The position numbers and the translations under genes are program-made. From Temnopleurus reevesii (taxonomy: Eukaryota > Echinodermata > Echinoidea > Temnopleuroida > Temnopleuridae): a stretch of DNA of 64,000 bases. Of the stretch, positions 1 to 10,690 are shown piece by piece (the stretch's first letter is position 1; each line of letters begins with the position of its first letter). The notes under the pieces were generated by a model that worked only from the letters and a program-made list of their open reading frames with translations, was not told the origin of the DNA and did no database searches. Where the stretch lies: contig BQKZ01004423.1 in NCBI GenBank assembly GCA_036244855.1, forward strand, positions 1 to 64,000, given 5' to 3'.

Positions 1-554
1 AATTTGTCTCGCGCCTCTGAATAGGTGACTAGAGAGATGGCGTGTTTAAATGCTATATATTATTATTATTATTATACAACATCTGAAAAGTAATGCATTA
101 TAATGCAAGAAACAACAAAAGCACAAAAAGGAAAAACCTGCATGATTATATGTATCTCTATATGGTTATATCTTGTGACTGGTGAGTATTATAAGATTAT
201 CTTCCAATGATGCCAGTATTAGAGTATTAGAGCCGCAACTGTCTGTAAAACGAAATTAATTTTTCGGTTTGTCATCTTGTGAGCATAATGTAATGAACAC
301 CCCTCATTTTTGGCTTTCCAGATTATGCTTTTCCCCCAAAATGGTCAGAATTGAAACCTTTAAAAGGTTGGGCAACCCATAGAATAATAAACCTTGCCCA
401 TGCCAGTGTACTGGTAATCTCTATAATCAATTATCCATGACACCAAATATCCTATTCTCATCTATTTGTTTGCACATGGTCATCTGCAAATAAAAAGATA
501 ACGCTTTTCCCACACACCAATGTTACACAAGTATCAGAGCAGGATATGTTACAG
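1..554. other. Window edge: no gene seen
   Basis: AT-rich, with a short (TTA)n run near 57-75. Confidence 0.5.
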
Positions 555-1620
555 ATTATACAACTCTGTCTTTGAAATGGGAAGTCACTTTAAAAAATAA
601 ATTCAACAATTGCACATGCAGTTTGTTTACCTTGAACTAAGAATATGAACTTCTTTTTCGATGGATCATTAATTAAGGCTGTATGTTTTCCTACATTATT
701 AAAGGATAGCCAAAAGTACATCTTTCATTCAATAAACTATTAATCTTTATTGAATTACGCATTGCTTATTTTGAAATGGAAAGTAATTGTTTGGATAATA
801 AATTAAACTATTATTTAAGTATGTAGTTTGTTTGCCATGAACTAAGAATATGAACTTATTTTATTGACAACTAAAATTCTGTGTAGGCCTATACTTTTAG
901 TTCATTACAAAAGGAAAGCCAAAAATACATTAATTATTTAACAAGCTGTTAATTTTTAAATGAATTATCCACCCCTTTTTTTAAATGGAAAGTCAAAATT
1001 TGGATAATAAATTAAACAATTAAGTATGTAACTTGTTTACCATTTCATTTATTCAGGTCTTCTTTATACATGGCATCCCTTTCAATAATAAAATTGATCT
1101 ACCAAGGGGCCTATGAAATAAGAATATAAACTTGTTTTATGGACAACATATTCAGGCTACAATTCTGTGCATACTTTTAGTTCATTATAATAGGAAAGCC
1201 GAAAATACGTAATTATTTAACAAGCTGTTAATTTTCAAATGAATTATCCATCCCTCTCTTTAAATGGAAATTTACATTTTCGACAATGAATTAAACAATT
1301 TTTTAAAGTATGTAGTTTGTTTACCATGAAATAAGAATATGAACTTGTTTTATGGACAGAAAAATCCAGGCTAAAATTCTGCGTATATTCTAATACATTA
1401 TAAAAGGATGACCAACAATATAACAATTATTTAACAAGCCATTACTTTTTAATTGAATTATTCACCCATTTTTTAAACGGAAGCTATTGTATGGACAATA
1501 ACATAAATGATTGCAGAGGTAGTAAATCTACCTTGATGTTGAACTAAGAATATGAAATTTTTTGTGGAAAACACATTCAGAGTGTCATACTCTCTAAATT
1601 GAAACAAAAAATATACTGAT
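555..1620. repeat. Diverged tandem repeat, about five ~215-260 bp units
   Basis: Each unit runs through AAATGGAAAGT, a AATAAATTAAACAATT-like step, GTAGTTTGTTTACCATGAA, CTAAGAATATGAACTT, GGACAACA, TTCATTA, AAAGGA(T)AGCC, ATTTAACAAGC and GAATTATCCA. Units start near 570, 768, 980, 1257 and 1470. Divergence is high, so the array is old. Confidence 0.7.
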
Positions 1621-4240
1621 TAGTTGACATTCCTTTAATTTTTGCTCTAAAATATGTCTTATAATCTGTGAATACTACCAAATTCCTATCATTTCATGCT
1701 CCTACATATTGTTCTCTACAAGCATAAGAATTTGTCCATCCTCTACTTCTGTATGCTTGTGTCTATCTAATTTCCTTTTATTTCTGATCTTTAAATAAAA
1801 AAAAGGTGTATGATCCATGCGATATTGGAGGCTACTACATAAATACATGCCCGATTGCCCGGGTCGAGTGAAAATCTTGGTCAGGCAAGTATTTTCTCGC
1901 ACAAAGGTAGATCTGCTTGCCTGAGTTTGGCAAGCCACACAAAAAAGGACAACACATCGGTTGGAAAAAATACAAAGGGCATTTCAATATGGTCTGAGTC
2001 TTTTGCAATTCAAGCTAATTATTGCTGTCTTTAAACAACCTTATAAGTGTTTTAAATTTATATTCTTTTGGGGACAGTGAAATTCATTTCCAGAAAAGTG
2101 GTTTTCAGCCATTTCTAAAGTTGCTTGGCCCACTGGGAAATATTGTGAATATACTAAACACAAAGAGATATAATTCAATTAACAGAATATATAAGATATG
2201 AAGTAAAACCCAAAAAGGGGAGAATGAGGAAGAGAGAGGGAGGGATAAAAATGTATATAGAGAAAGAACGGGTGGAGAATTAGAAAGAGAAACAAGAATG
2301 AATTGTTACAGTGTTCAATGAATGCCATTTTTGGAAATTTTACTGATTAATTCTCTTTATTTTGCAAACACATTTCAAAAAGAAAGAAGACTTCTATTGG
2401 AAATAAAAGCACAAAATGATTCTAAAATAAATGTTTAGGTCATAATTCACATGACTCTCTACAGTTTACTGCAATATATTTCGCACAAAAAATAAAAGTA
2501 ACACAATTCAAGTAATATAAATTTCCATATATATATATATATATATAAAGGCTCAATTGGTGGAGGTTATCTACACAATTTTTTTGCTGCCTACGCTTTT
2601 AAAACAGAAAGTCATCAATGGATAATGAGACTGAGTGTTCATATAAGGTTATCTACCTCATCGCTAAATCCATTTGACCATTCCATAAATTGTTTCCTAA
2701 TTCTAACACGTACATGACGTCTAATTACTTCCTTATTACTGTTATCCTTGGCAAGCGGAGGAAAAAACTAGGTCGTGTCATACAAACATCATCACATGAT
2801 GTGCTTTCATAATAGAGCGGTCAATAGGCGTGTGGAAAAAAGTTGTCATGTGAGGGGGGGGGCATTAAACTCTCAATAAACTTAACATGAACAAATGTGT
2901 GCAGTTAGTTCAGCTTCTCTGTTACACATTCAAGTGTGAGCAATAAACATGTTTGAACTATTCTTCTAGTATATGAAATTGACTTTTCGCATAGCTATAG
3001 GGTAAAATAATACGGTTGTGTGGTATGGTTTGAATCTAAATGTTAGCGTGTTGGAGGATTTGATTACTTCAAAGGCAAAAAAAATCTGGTTGTCCAACAA
3101 AAATTTTAGAAAAAAGAAGAATGGTTGTACAGACTTGTTTTCAAAACTATATATTTTCCAAATATTAATAGCAATTTATCAAAGCGATTTTGAAAAATGA
3201 AGACTCAGAAGGCAAGGAAGTGCTAATTATCCTTTTGATGATTTTTCAGGATGTGTTTTGGATGACAATTTGTGAATTTACTATGATTCTTTAAAGGTAG
3301 AATACTTCTTTTGCAGCCTAAAATTTTACTTTTTCCAAGATTGTTGTGTTATGTTGAAGAGTACTAAATGTTAGAACTTATCACCAATCAATTAAGCACA
3401 AAGATTGGTCATGATAGGAGCATTTATAGTTATTCCAATAATAATTCTTCTATTCTGGCCTCGAATTATTGGACCGTGCGTTCAAAATTCAAAACAGCCG
3501 CTAACCCCTCGTTGACCAATAGCGAAAGAGTCTCTCTCAGTGCGTATTTTGCATGTTGTGGCAGTGTATTGAAGTGCGCACTGTATGTGCTCTTACAATG
3601 TTTTCTGTGTGTGTGGTACTGTAATACGCTAGGAGTATCACGATACCCTTCGTGTCAAGATGAATTATGATAGAATAGATTTTTATTTGAATTAAATATT
3701 CTGGACTACATCTGACCAAAATACTTCATAGAGGTTATTATTTTGGCATATCGTAGGTACACAACAAGTTGTAAGCATAACCGTAATGTGTGCAAATGTA
3801 GTTTTCTACCTTGAACGTAGTTTTCTACCTTTAACGTCAAATAAATTTTAGAAAAGTTCAGATGAAGCTGGGCACATATCAATCAAAGGTCAGGGGCTTA
3901 ATGCCCTCCTCATTATCTTTGAAGACTTTCAATGCCTTTTTTCTTTTCCCCAGTACAAAAATAAGCACTGTGAGACTGTGGCCTTGTCCTGAAAATACCA
4001 AAATTTGGGTCTGTTAGGCCATTTCAATTATCCAAATCGGTAACGGATAAGATGACAACCAAGCAATTTTCTTTACCAAAGTTATTTTGTGTGTGTGTAC
4101 TTCTAGGTCTGTTCTACGAATATCATGGTTTATCTGAAATTTTTTATTGTTAGACAGTGCAGTCTGGATATGAATTGAAATTCTCACAACCTTGGAGAGT
4201 ATGAATCACCCAATAGTTGGGAGCCAATGACACTGCAGTT
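1621..4240. other. 3' flank: no gene seen
   Basis: AT-rich; (TA)n at 2527-2547 and a purine-rich stretch at 2210-2290. No open frame with codon or similarity support. Confidence 0.5.
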
Positions 4241-4249
4241 TGACACTAA

Positions 4250-4977
4250 ATGTGGAAAGAGAGAGAGAAAATAGGGAAGGAAAATGAGAATAATGATGAT
4301 GATTCATCGACTGAAACCACATTGTGATGAATAAAACGAAGGAAAACCAGAGTGGAGGATGATAGAGAGAAGGGTTGAAAGGATGAGTAATAGATAAACA
4401 GACAGACAGACAGAATGAGAATAGGTGTAAGTGGGAATGAATAAAGATACACCATTCTTCTACGAAGCAGACAAGGGGAAAGGGAAAAGAGGGGAGGAAG
4501 AGCAGGGGAAGGATAAAAGGAAATTGAAATGAGAGAGAGCGGGTGACATGGAAGAAAGAATTGAAGAGAGAGACAGAGAGAGAGAGAGAGAGATAAAGAG
4601 GAGAAAGGGGTGGAGAGATACACATGTAGAGATGGAATTAAGGGTTTGAGATGGAGAAGGAAAGATAGAGAGATTGAGAGTGGGAGAGGGTGAATTTTTT
4701 TTTCTTTCTCTGATGACAAAGAACAAATACAAATAAAGGCAAAATGAGGTAGAGAGAAGGAGGAGCAGGAGAGAGAAGAACGGACAGGAGAGGAAGGATG
4801 GACAGGGGAGGAAGGATGGACAGGGGAGGAAGGATGGACAGGAGAGGAAGGATGGGAGCATGGAAAAGAGGATCTACGAGATAGAGAGGGGGAAAGGGAA
4901 CGAACTAAATATATATGAAAAGAGATATGGCGGGATGGAGGAATTGAGGGTGGAAATGATAAGGAGGGGGGGGGGGG
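4250..4977. repeat. Purine-rich block with 18-bp minisatellite and G run
   Basis: Nearly all A/G on the plus strand. Four tandem 18-bp units, GACAGGRGAGGAAGGATG, lie exactly at 4783-4854; a run of 12 G is at 4966-4977. Long open frames here are repeat artefacts. Confidence 0.88.
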
Positions 4978-5309
4978 ACTGGTAGAAAGACCAGCTTACG
5001 ATGGGTGTGTAAAGCATAAAAGACCAGTGCTAAAGTTCCTGAAACATTCTTACAATAGACCACTCCACCCAAGTACCCTCATCACAAGTAGGTGTGCCCT
5101 GTATTGATACAAGGAAATTGGTTCCTCGTTCCATTGTTCCCCTACCAAAGGGGAATTCCAAAATGATAGAAAAAATAATGAATAATTCCCGCTCCCCGCA
5201 AGTATTGATTGTTTACAAACAAAGGTTTGATATAAGGTTTATAGGAGAATACTTCCTTTTTTATGAGTCATGAATGTTCCAGAATAGCCAAAGTAGTAAA
5301 CTGAGGCCA

Positions 5310-5452
5310 ATTGCTATCATCTTCTTACTAGGACGTCTCAACCTCTTGTACAACCTGCATAACATAGATGAACCAACATTTATGTCTATGTTAAGAGGGT
5401 GGTGCAAGATGTTAAGATGTCTTAGTAAGAAGAGGATAGCTAAGACCATTTC
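5310..5452. repeat. Long imperfect hairpin
   Basis: Left arm GCTATCATCTTCTTACTAGG ... AACATAGA and right arm TCTATGTTAAGAGGGTGG ... GAAGAGGATAGC are inverted repeats of about 58 bases around a ~12-base loop (GAACCAACATTT). Both strands are therefore open in parallel frames. Could be a MITE or a hairpin precursor. Confidence 0.7.
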
Positions 5453-5486
5453 GTTCAGTTGGCCCCAGTTTAAAAGGACATAACTG

Positions 5487-5712
5487 TGAGCAGAAGGGAC
5501 AAAGGCCTGGGAAAAAATAAACAACCTCCATTCAAAAACTAACAATATCTATATCGACAGAAAATAAATTCCCACTCTTCTTATTCTGTGGAAAATGTTG
5601 AACAAGATTTGCACCTGAGATTTCCTCTTGTGACCATGGAGCTATTGTCAATGCTTGAATGAAGTCTTTTTTTTTACTTTGTCCCAGCCCTTTGTCCCTT
5701 CTGTGCACAGTG
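5487..5712. repeat. Inverted-repeat element next to the hairpin
   Basis: GTGAGCAGAAGGGACAAAGG near 5487-5508 is answered by CCTTTGTCCCTTCTGTGCAC at about 5691-5710 in inverted orientation, about 180 bases apart. Short MITE or part of a composite with 5310-5452. Confidence 0.62.
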
Positions 5713-7230
5713 TATATTCCTGCTCAAGTAAAAATAGCATGATTATTTTTTTAAAATAAATCATTATCCTTTGAGTTAAAACAGAAAATTTACAATAGAC
5801 ATGTTTTGTTTTGCTGCATGATGTATGGGAATAAATTCAAACTTTGAAATTGGCAGAAGCTTTGCAATTTTCAAGCTTTAAAATACATAGTCAACTGAAT
5901 GTTGTATTTTCCAAAGACCTTTTGCAGGGACTACCCGGTTCCAGTAGCCATTGGGTTCAGATCATTTAGTTTAAAAAAAATGAGCAAGCCACGACTCGAT
6001 GATTTTGATTTGAAAAGGAATTCCCAAGCCCTTTGAGAAACATCTGCAAAATAATTTGAACCTTTGATGATAACAATTTTCAGTAAGACTCATTTTCATC
6101 TTTTGCTGTATACAATGAAAAAAGATTTGATCTTTTGCTCTATTATCCAAGGGGATTTGATAAAACCAACTGATAACAAATCTACAAGGTCCTGAATGCT
6201 GCAAATTATATTTTTGCAATGCTGCCCTCTTGTGGAAAATACAACTTTTCCAACATTCTTAAAGAAGCAATTTCATATTCTTCTCTAGATACTATTAGAA
6301 AAGATATCTGACACAAAATCTAGCAGGAAATACATTGACACTACATTTGCTCACAAAATATATTAGAACCAAACAATATTTGATCATGGTTACATATAGA
6401 TAAATATTTGTGAACAAATTCAATGCCAATATCACCACCTTTTAAACCTCCAGGGTCACAGAACCTTGGATAAATGGATGTCTTGACCGAAGATTGAAAA
6501 TTAAATATTAACACAACCCCCTGAAAATGGAAAGTGATCCCAATTAAATATTCAGATGGGCATAAAGTTCTACCCCCATCAGAAATATCAAGAGTTTTTC
6601 CAGTGCTCTAATAATTGATGGAATGAAAGCCATTCATCAATTTGTTTTTCAAGATAATTTGAGCTCAGAGTAACTGCCATACATGGTTTATCAAATGTCA
6701 ATGTCAATATCAAATATTTGCATTTACCTATCAAAACAACTCATAATCTATGCAGATTTTACATTTCCAAATGGCAAGAGGAGGGTGCTAAGAATAATCT
6801 ATAATGAACTGCAACACATGCTATATCCAAAAAGCATGTAACTTGCCTGGATGTATTAAGAGTGATGAGTGGTATCTCGCACAGCAAATGTTGGCAAATT
6901 CAATTTGACTGAGAAATACTTCTTCTCCACTCTAAAAAATGCAAATGGCAGCAAGCATGAATGCATTCACAAGCACCCTCTCTTGACTGAAGTGGTTCAC
7001 TTTAACCTTTGATATGCCTATTATGACAGTTTCTCTGGGCTCATAGTTGCTGCATTTGGAAAAGTACATTAATAACGGTAATAAGAAACACAGCATGTGT
7101 AATGAATCAATAAATGAGAATCTTCGACAAAATTTAACGTGAGAAGGTTGCACAAATTTCAATGAAATATAAATAAATTTGGACATCTAACTCAGACAAC
7201 AAATCCGAAGAGGGTAAACAAAGGCTAACC
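5713..7230. other. 3' flank: no gene seen
   Basis: AT-rich; it contains one copy (5916-5949) of a dispersed motif discussed in the findings. Confidence 0.45.
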
Positions 7231-7308
7231 CTCTAGACTCATTGTCCAAGCCTAACCTAGCACCTTCTCTGATGTACAATATCAGATTGTGCAATACAAA
7301 AATGTTGT

Positions 7309-7402
7309 ATCACCACCACCACCACATACCACAACCAACAACACCACCACCACCACCTCCACCGCCACATACCACAACCAACAACACCACCACCACCACC
7401 AG
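7309..7402. repeat. CAC trinucleotide repeat with internal duplication
   Basis: ACCACCACC runs separated by two copies of CATACCACAACCAACAACAC. The derived frames (poly-His, poly-Trp, poly-Val) are artefacts. Confidence 0.88.
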
Positions 7403-8977
7403 TGCATACCACAAACTTCCTCATAATAGCCAATATTGTTATCAACACCAACAAAACAAACTACAGTCAAATGCATACGTCACCAAATGCACAACAGCGT
7501 AGATTTCAATAATCATTCAAAGAGCATTTGTATGAAAGTAATTGTGATGGAGGCAATTATCATTATAGGAAATGTGAGAGGTGTAATGTGTTGTTAGTTA
7601 AAGATAATGAAGTAAATGAAAATAAGTGTGTTAGTTTTGAAAGATTTTGGGCATCAGGATAGCTAATATTGCATTTCCATGAATAAATAATATGTGCACC
7701 CCTTTTGCTCAATGAGGATTTTGATTTCTTGCTTGTTTTGTAGTACAAAGATACATCTGGATTTATAGTGGTGAATATAATGAAATGAGAGAGAGAGTAT
7801 AATGTTCATTTAGTTTGGGCGAATATAAATGTAATCAAATTTAAAAAGATGATCATTTTTTTTAATTGTGTACTCTTGGATCTCAAACCATTATTCAATC
7901 TATTTTACATAGTTCTTCTTCTCTTAATTTCTTGAGAAGAAAATAGAAGATTACTTTGCCCTTTGGTCATTAAATATTCAAAATAAAATTTATAAGTGAA
8001 AACACATTTATTCTTCAAAACATTAGAATTAGAAATAAGGTTGATGCAAGGCCAATATTGATTAATCATTTCAGAGAATACTTGTATTAAAACTCTTTAC
8101 CTCTATGATTTGTACATTTATCCTGATTTACATTAATGAATTCAATACACATCACTGTAAAGGGTGTGTGCTTGGTGAGGTAAGGTGGGGTGGGTCATTA
8201 CAGAAAATCTATTCAAGCAAAGGGGTCAGGGTAACTAGAGGTCAAAGGGCCAGAAAGTGATTCATTTAATATTTAGACCCAATTAAATTAGGTTAATATA
8301 AAATCATCTCTCTTTTTTGTGAGATCTGGAAGGGCAATTTGGTTTGTGATATCCTGCTCAGAAAATGGTAATAGTTTTGCTTATGCCTTACCTTTTTGAT
8401 TGATTAAGCTTTTTTTATCTGATAACTAGTAAACAAAGGATTTTTCAAATATTAACTTCTTTGAGCATGGTTTAAACAAACGGTGTATTGCTTTTTCAGA
8501 ATGGAGGCAAAAACAATTGATGAAATGTTTGGAAAATGCAAAATGTCTTTATGAAGGATATGATGGCCATGTGCAGATTTCATGGAATGGTAAAAAATAA
8601 TGATAATTGTATGAATTTGAGTTTTAATAATGAGTAATGAGATATGAAAGAGTTAGTATTCCCTATCTTAAAAAATAAAACAAAGTGGAGGCCCATTTAA
8701 AATAAAAAATCTGTTAGATGACCAAAATAAAATAAAATAATGAATAAAATAATAAATCAAATAGAAAGCATAGACAGCAGGATAGAGCCCATTTACCAGA
8801 AACTAAAGAAACTAAAATATAATAAAAATTATATCTAAATATGGAAAATGAGAAGGGAGGTGGCAAGAGAGAAGAAGTGTTTGCATTTCAGTTCTGATTT
8901 GCAATTGCATTTTTTTTAAATGAAGGCTGCAAGGAGCTAAATTTGGAAGGGGTAGAGTGCTGGTTAGGCACTAGAAG
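7403..8977. other. Immediate downstream of the stop: probable 3' UTR and flank
   Basis: No coding exon seen. The part next to 8978 is likely 3' UTR of the KIAA1217-like gene; how far it reaches is unknown. Confidence 0.4.
8007..8012 (-). promoter_or_regulatory. Candidate polyadenylation signal for the KIAA1217-like gene
   Basis: TTTATT on the plus strand is AATAAA on the gene's strand and is the first such hexamer I see downstream of the stop, about 970 bases away. An ATTAAA variant lies at 8265-8270. In AT-rich DNA such hexamers are common, so this is only a candidate 3' UTR end. Confidence 0.3.
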
Positions 8978-10690
8978 TCAAAAGAATATTAAGGGGACAA
9001 AGGTAGCGCAAGGTTTGGGGGACTTGAAGGGTAAATTCACCTCTTTGTTCTGCGGACTGGTTCCATGGAGCTCGACTTGAGGCGGCTTGCTCTTCGGGGT
9101 GGCAGCTGTGGGATTCGTTTCTGCATTGGTTGGTTTGGAGATGACGGTGACTGCCGCTGTTGGGTTTGGTCCATTGATGAGTTTGGTAGCCTCTGGAGTC
9201 TGGGCTACAGGCTTCTTGTCCTTATGCATGTTCTCTCTCTGCATCTCCCGAAGCTTGGCATACTGAGCTTTCAGTTGAATAGTTCTCAGGTTCTCATCGT
9301 TCCCAGCTGATATCGACGTCTGGAGCTTCTTTGGTCTCACCGCAGGGTCGGTCTCGCGCCGCTTGATCTCCGCATTGGTTGGCGATGGCCGCGGCAACTG
9401 ACCGGCAGAGTCGGACATAGTTCTCCTAGGGCTACTAGCCAGTGAAACAACCACAGGTTTTCTGACTGGCGAGGAATTGGCAGAATGGGGATCCTGGATG
9501 ATTTGCTGTTGCTGGACGTTATAGATACCTTCAGGGGGATACATATCGTTTTCGGGAGAACTGGACAGGCAAATATTCTCGGCCGATTTGGCCATCCGAC
9601 CCTGATTGGTCACTCTGCTTGACCGCTGGCCGGACCGCTCAGGAATGGTGATCTGCTTTGCATTGTTATTGATATTGCTCTCGCTGGTAGCAGTTACCAG
9701 GATTTTTTTAGTCCGCTGGGTTGGAGAGTCCATGCAACCTCGAGGGGGCTTAGGGGGTGGGCCTACCTCGCTAGAACAGGGGCTATTTGCTTTTTGTGAA
9801 CTATCTCCCTTCTCATGATCTCGCCTTAGCAACCTCGCCAAGGCTCCACCCATTTTCTTTGATTTTGATTTCCCACTACTATTTCCACTACTACCCTGCT
9901 GCCCACTTTTGGACGGACTTCTACTGAGGAATGATCTCTTGGTCTGAGACTTCCCCGCCTTCCCATTGGAATGTGCCACACCTCCATTCCCTACTGTGAC
10001 CAGAGTCTGTGAATGGAATGATCCATTGATTTCTTTAGGGGTGGAGAATTCAGTAGTGCCCAGGGATGGGGTAGATTTGGATGTCTCTTGGGCCTTTACT
10101 GTGCTGGTGATTTTGGGGGGATCGACTGCAGCGGTTACCGCGCTGAGGCAGTCAGCAGACGTGCTAGGGACATTCCCCAAGGATGTCTTTGGACCCCCAT
10201 CCCCTTCATCTCCCACCCGACCCTCCTCCACAGTATGAGACTCAGACTCAGGCATACTCTCATCCACAGGCTCAACCTTAGACTCAACCACGGCTTCGAC
10301 AACCACTTCCTCACTAGGCACCTTAGGCTGACTCGTTGTCGTCGGCGATGACCACGAGATCTTCTTGTTGCTCTGCTCTGGGGACACCGGCGATGCTGGG
10401 AAGTGCTTTCGAGGTGGCGGTGGAGGTGGGGGACCTTTCTTCTGCCCCGATGTCGCTTCCTTCTGTGCCTCCCTCTTAGCAGCCTTCTCTGGGGTTATAA
10501 TTGGCGTCATGCTGTCATGATTCTCCTGGTCAAACAGCTGTCTGAGAGACCTTCGCTGACGGTTCTGTGTTGCCTCGGCGTTGTTCGTCCTACGAAGTTC
10601 ATCCCTCTTCCCTGAGAGGCTGTATTCAAACTGATCACGCTCGACGGGCGATTTGAATCGGCGGGGGAGATCGTGGTGGACTATAGATTC
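8978..10690 (-). CDS. KIAA1217: KIAA1217/SRCIN1-like exon e16, 3'-terminal coding exon
   Basis: A single open stretch of 571 codons including the stop (TGA, complement of 8978-8980). The acceptor is TTGCACAG just right of 10690; phase 0 follows e15. It starts ESIVHHDLPRRF, then a charged helical segment (SPVERDQFEYSLSGKRDELR) matching the vertebrate ERxWEEKR region. Next comes the proline run KKGPPPPPPPRKHF, a likely SH3/EVH1 ligand that also stands near this point in SRCIN1. The rest is low-complexity Ser/Thr/Pro with a basic patch (KKMGGALARLLRR), a second ligand PPPKPPR, and a helical tail QLKAQYAKLREMQREN. An alternative donor (AAAGAG|GTGAAT, near 9040) could send the transcript to a more distal exon; I see no good partner, so I keep the terminal stop. 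GC content is clearly above the flanks. Confidence 0.85.
   Translation of the reverse strand, partial: ESIVHHDLPRRFKSPVERDQFEYSLSGKRDELRRTNNAEATQNRQRRSLRQLFDQENHDSMTPIITPEKAAKREAQKEATSGQKKGPPPPPPPRKHFPASPVSPEQSNKKISWSSPTTTSQPKVPSEEVVVEAVVESKVEPVDESMPESESHTVEEGRVGDEGDGGPKTSLGNVPSTSADCLSAVTAAVDPPKITSTVKAQETSKSTPSLGTTEFSTPKEINGSFHSQTLVTVGNGGVAHSNGKAGKSQTKRSFLSRSPSKSGQQGSSGNSSGKSKSKKMGGALARLLRRDHEKGDSSQKANSPCSSEVGPPPKPPRGCMDSPTQRTKKILVTATSESNINNNAKQITIPERSGQRSSRVTNQGRMAKSAENICLSSSPENDMYPPEGIYNVQQQQIIQDPHSANSSPVRKPVVVSLASSPRRTMSDSAGQLPRPSPTNAEIKRRETDPAVRPKKLQTSISAGNDENLRTIQLKAQYAKLREMQRENMHKDKKPVAQTPEATKLINGPNPTAAVTVISKPTNAETNPTAATPKSKPPQVELHGTSPQNKEVNLPFKSPKPCATFVPLIFF

Noticed and set aside
4206..4861. 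Several overlapping Ser/Leu/Pro-rich frames on the minus strand
   Set aside because: Translations of a GA-rich block in all frames; no codon structure and no similarity.
7242..7502. CRISPR-like spaced repeats in the CAC region
   Set aside because: Two short direct repeats inside a trinucleotide microsatellite in an animal genome.
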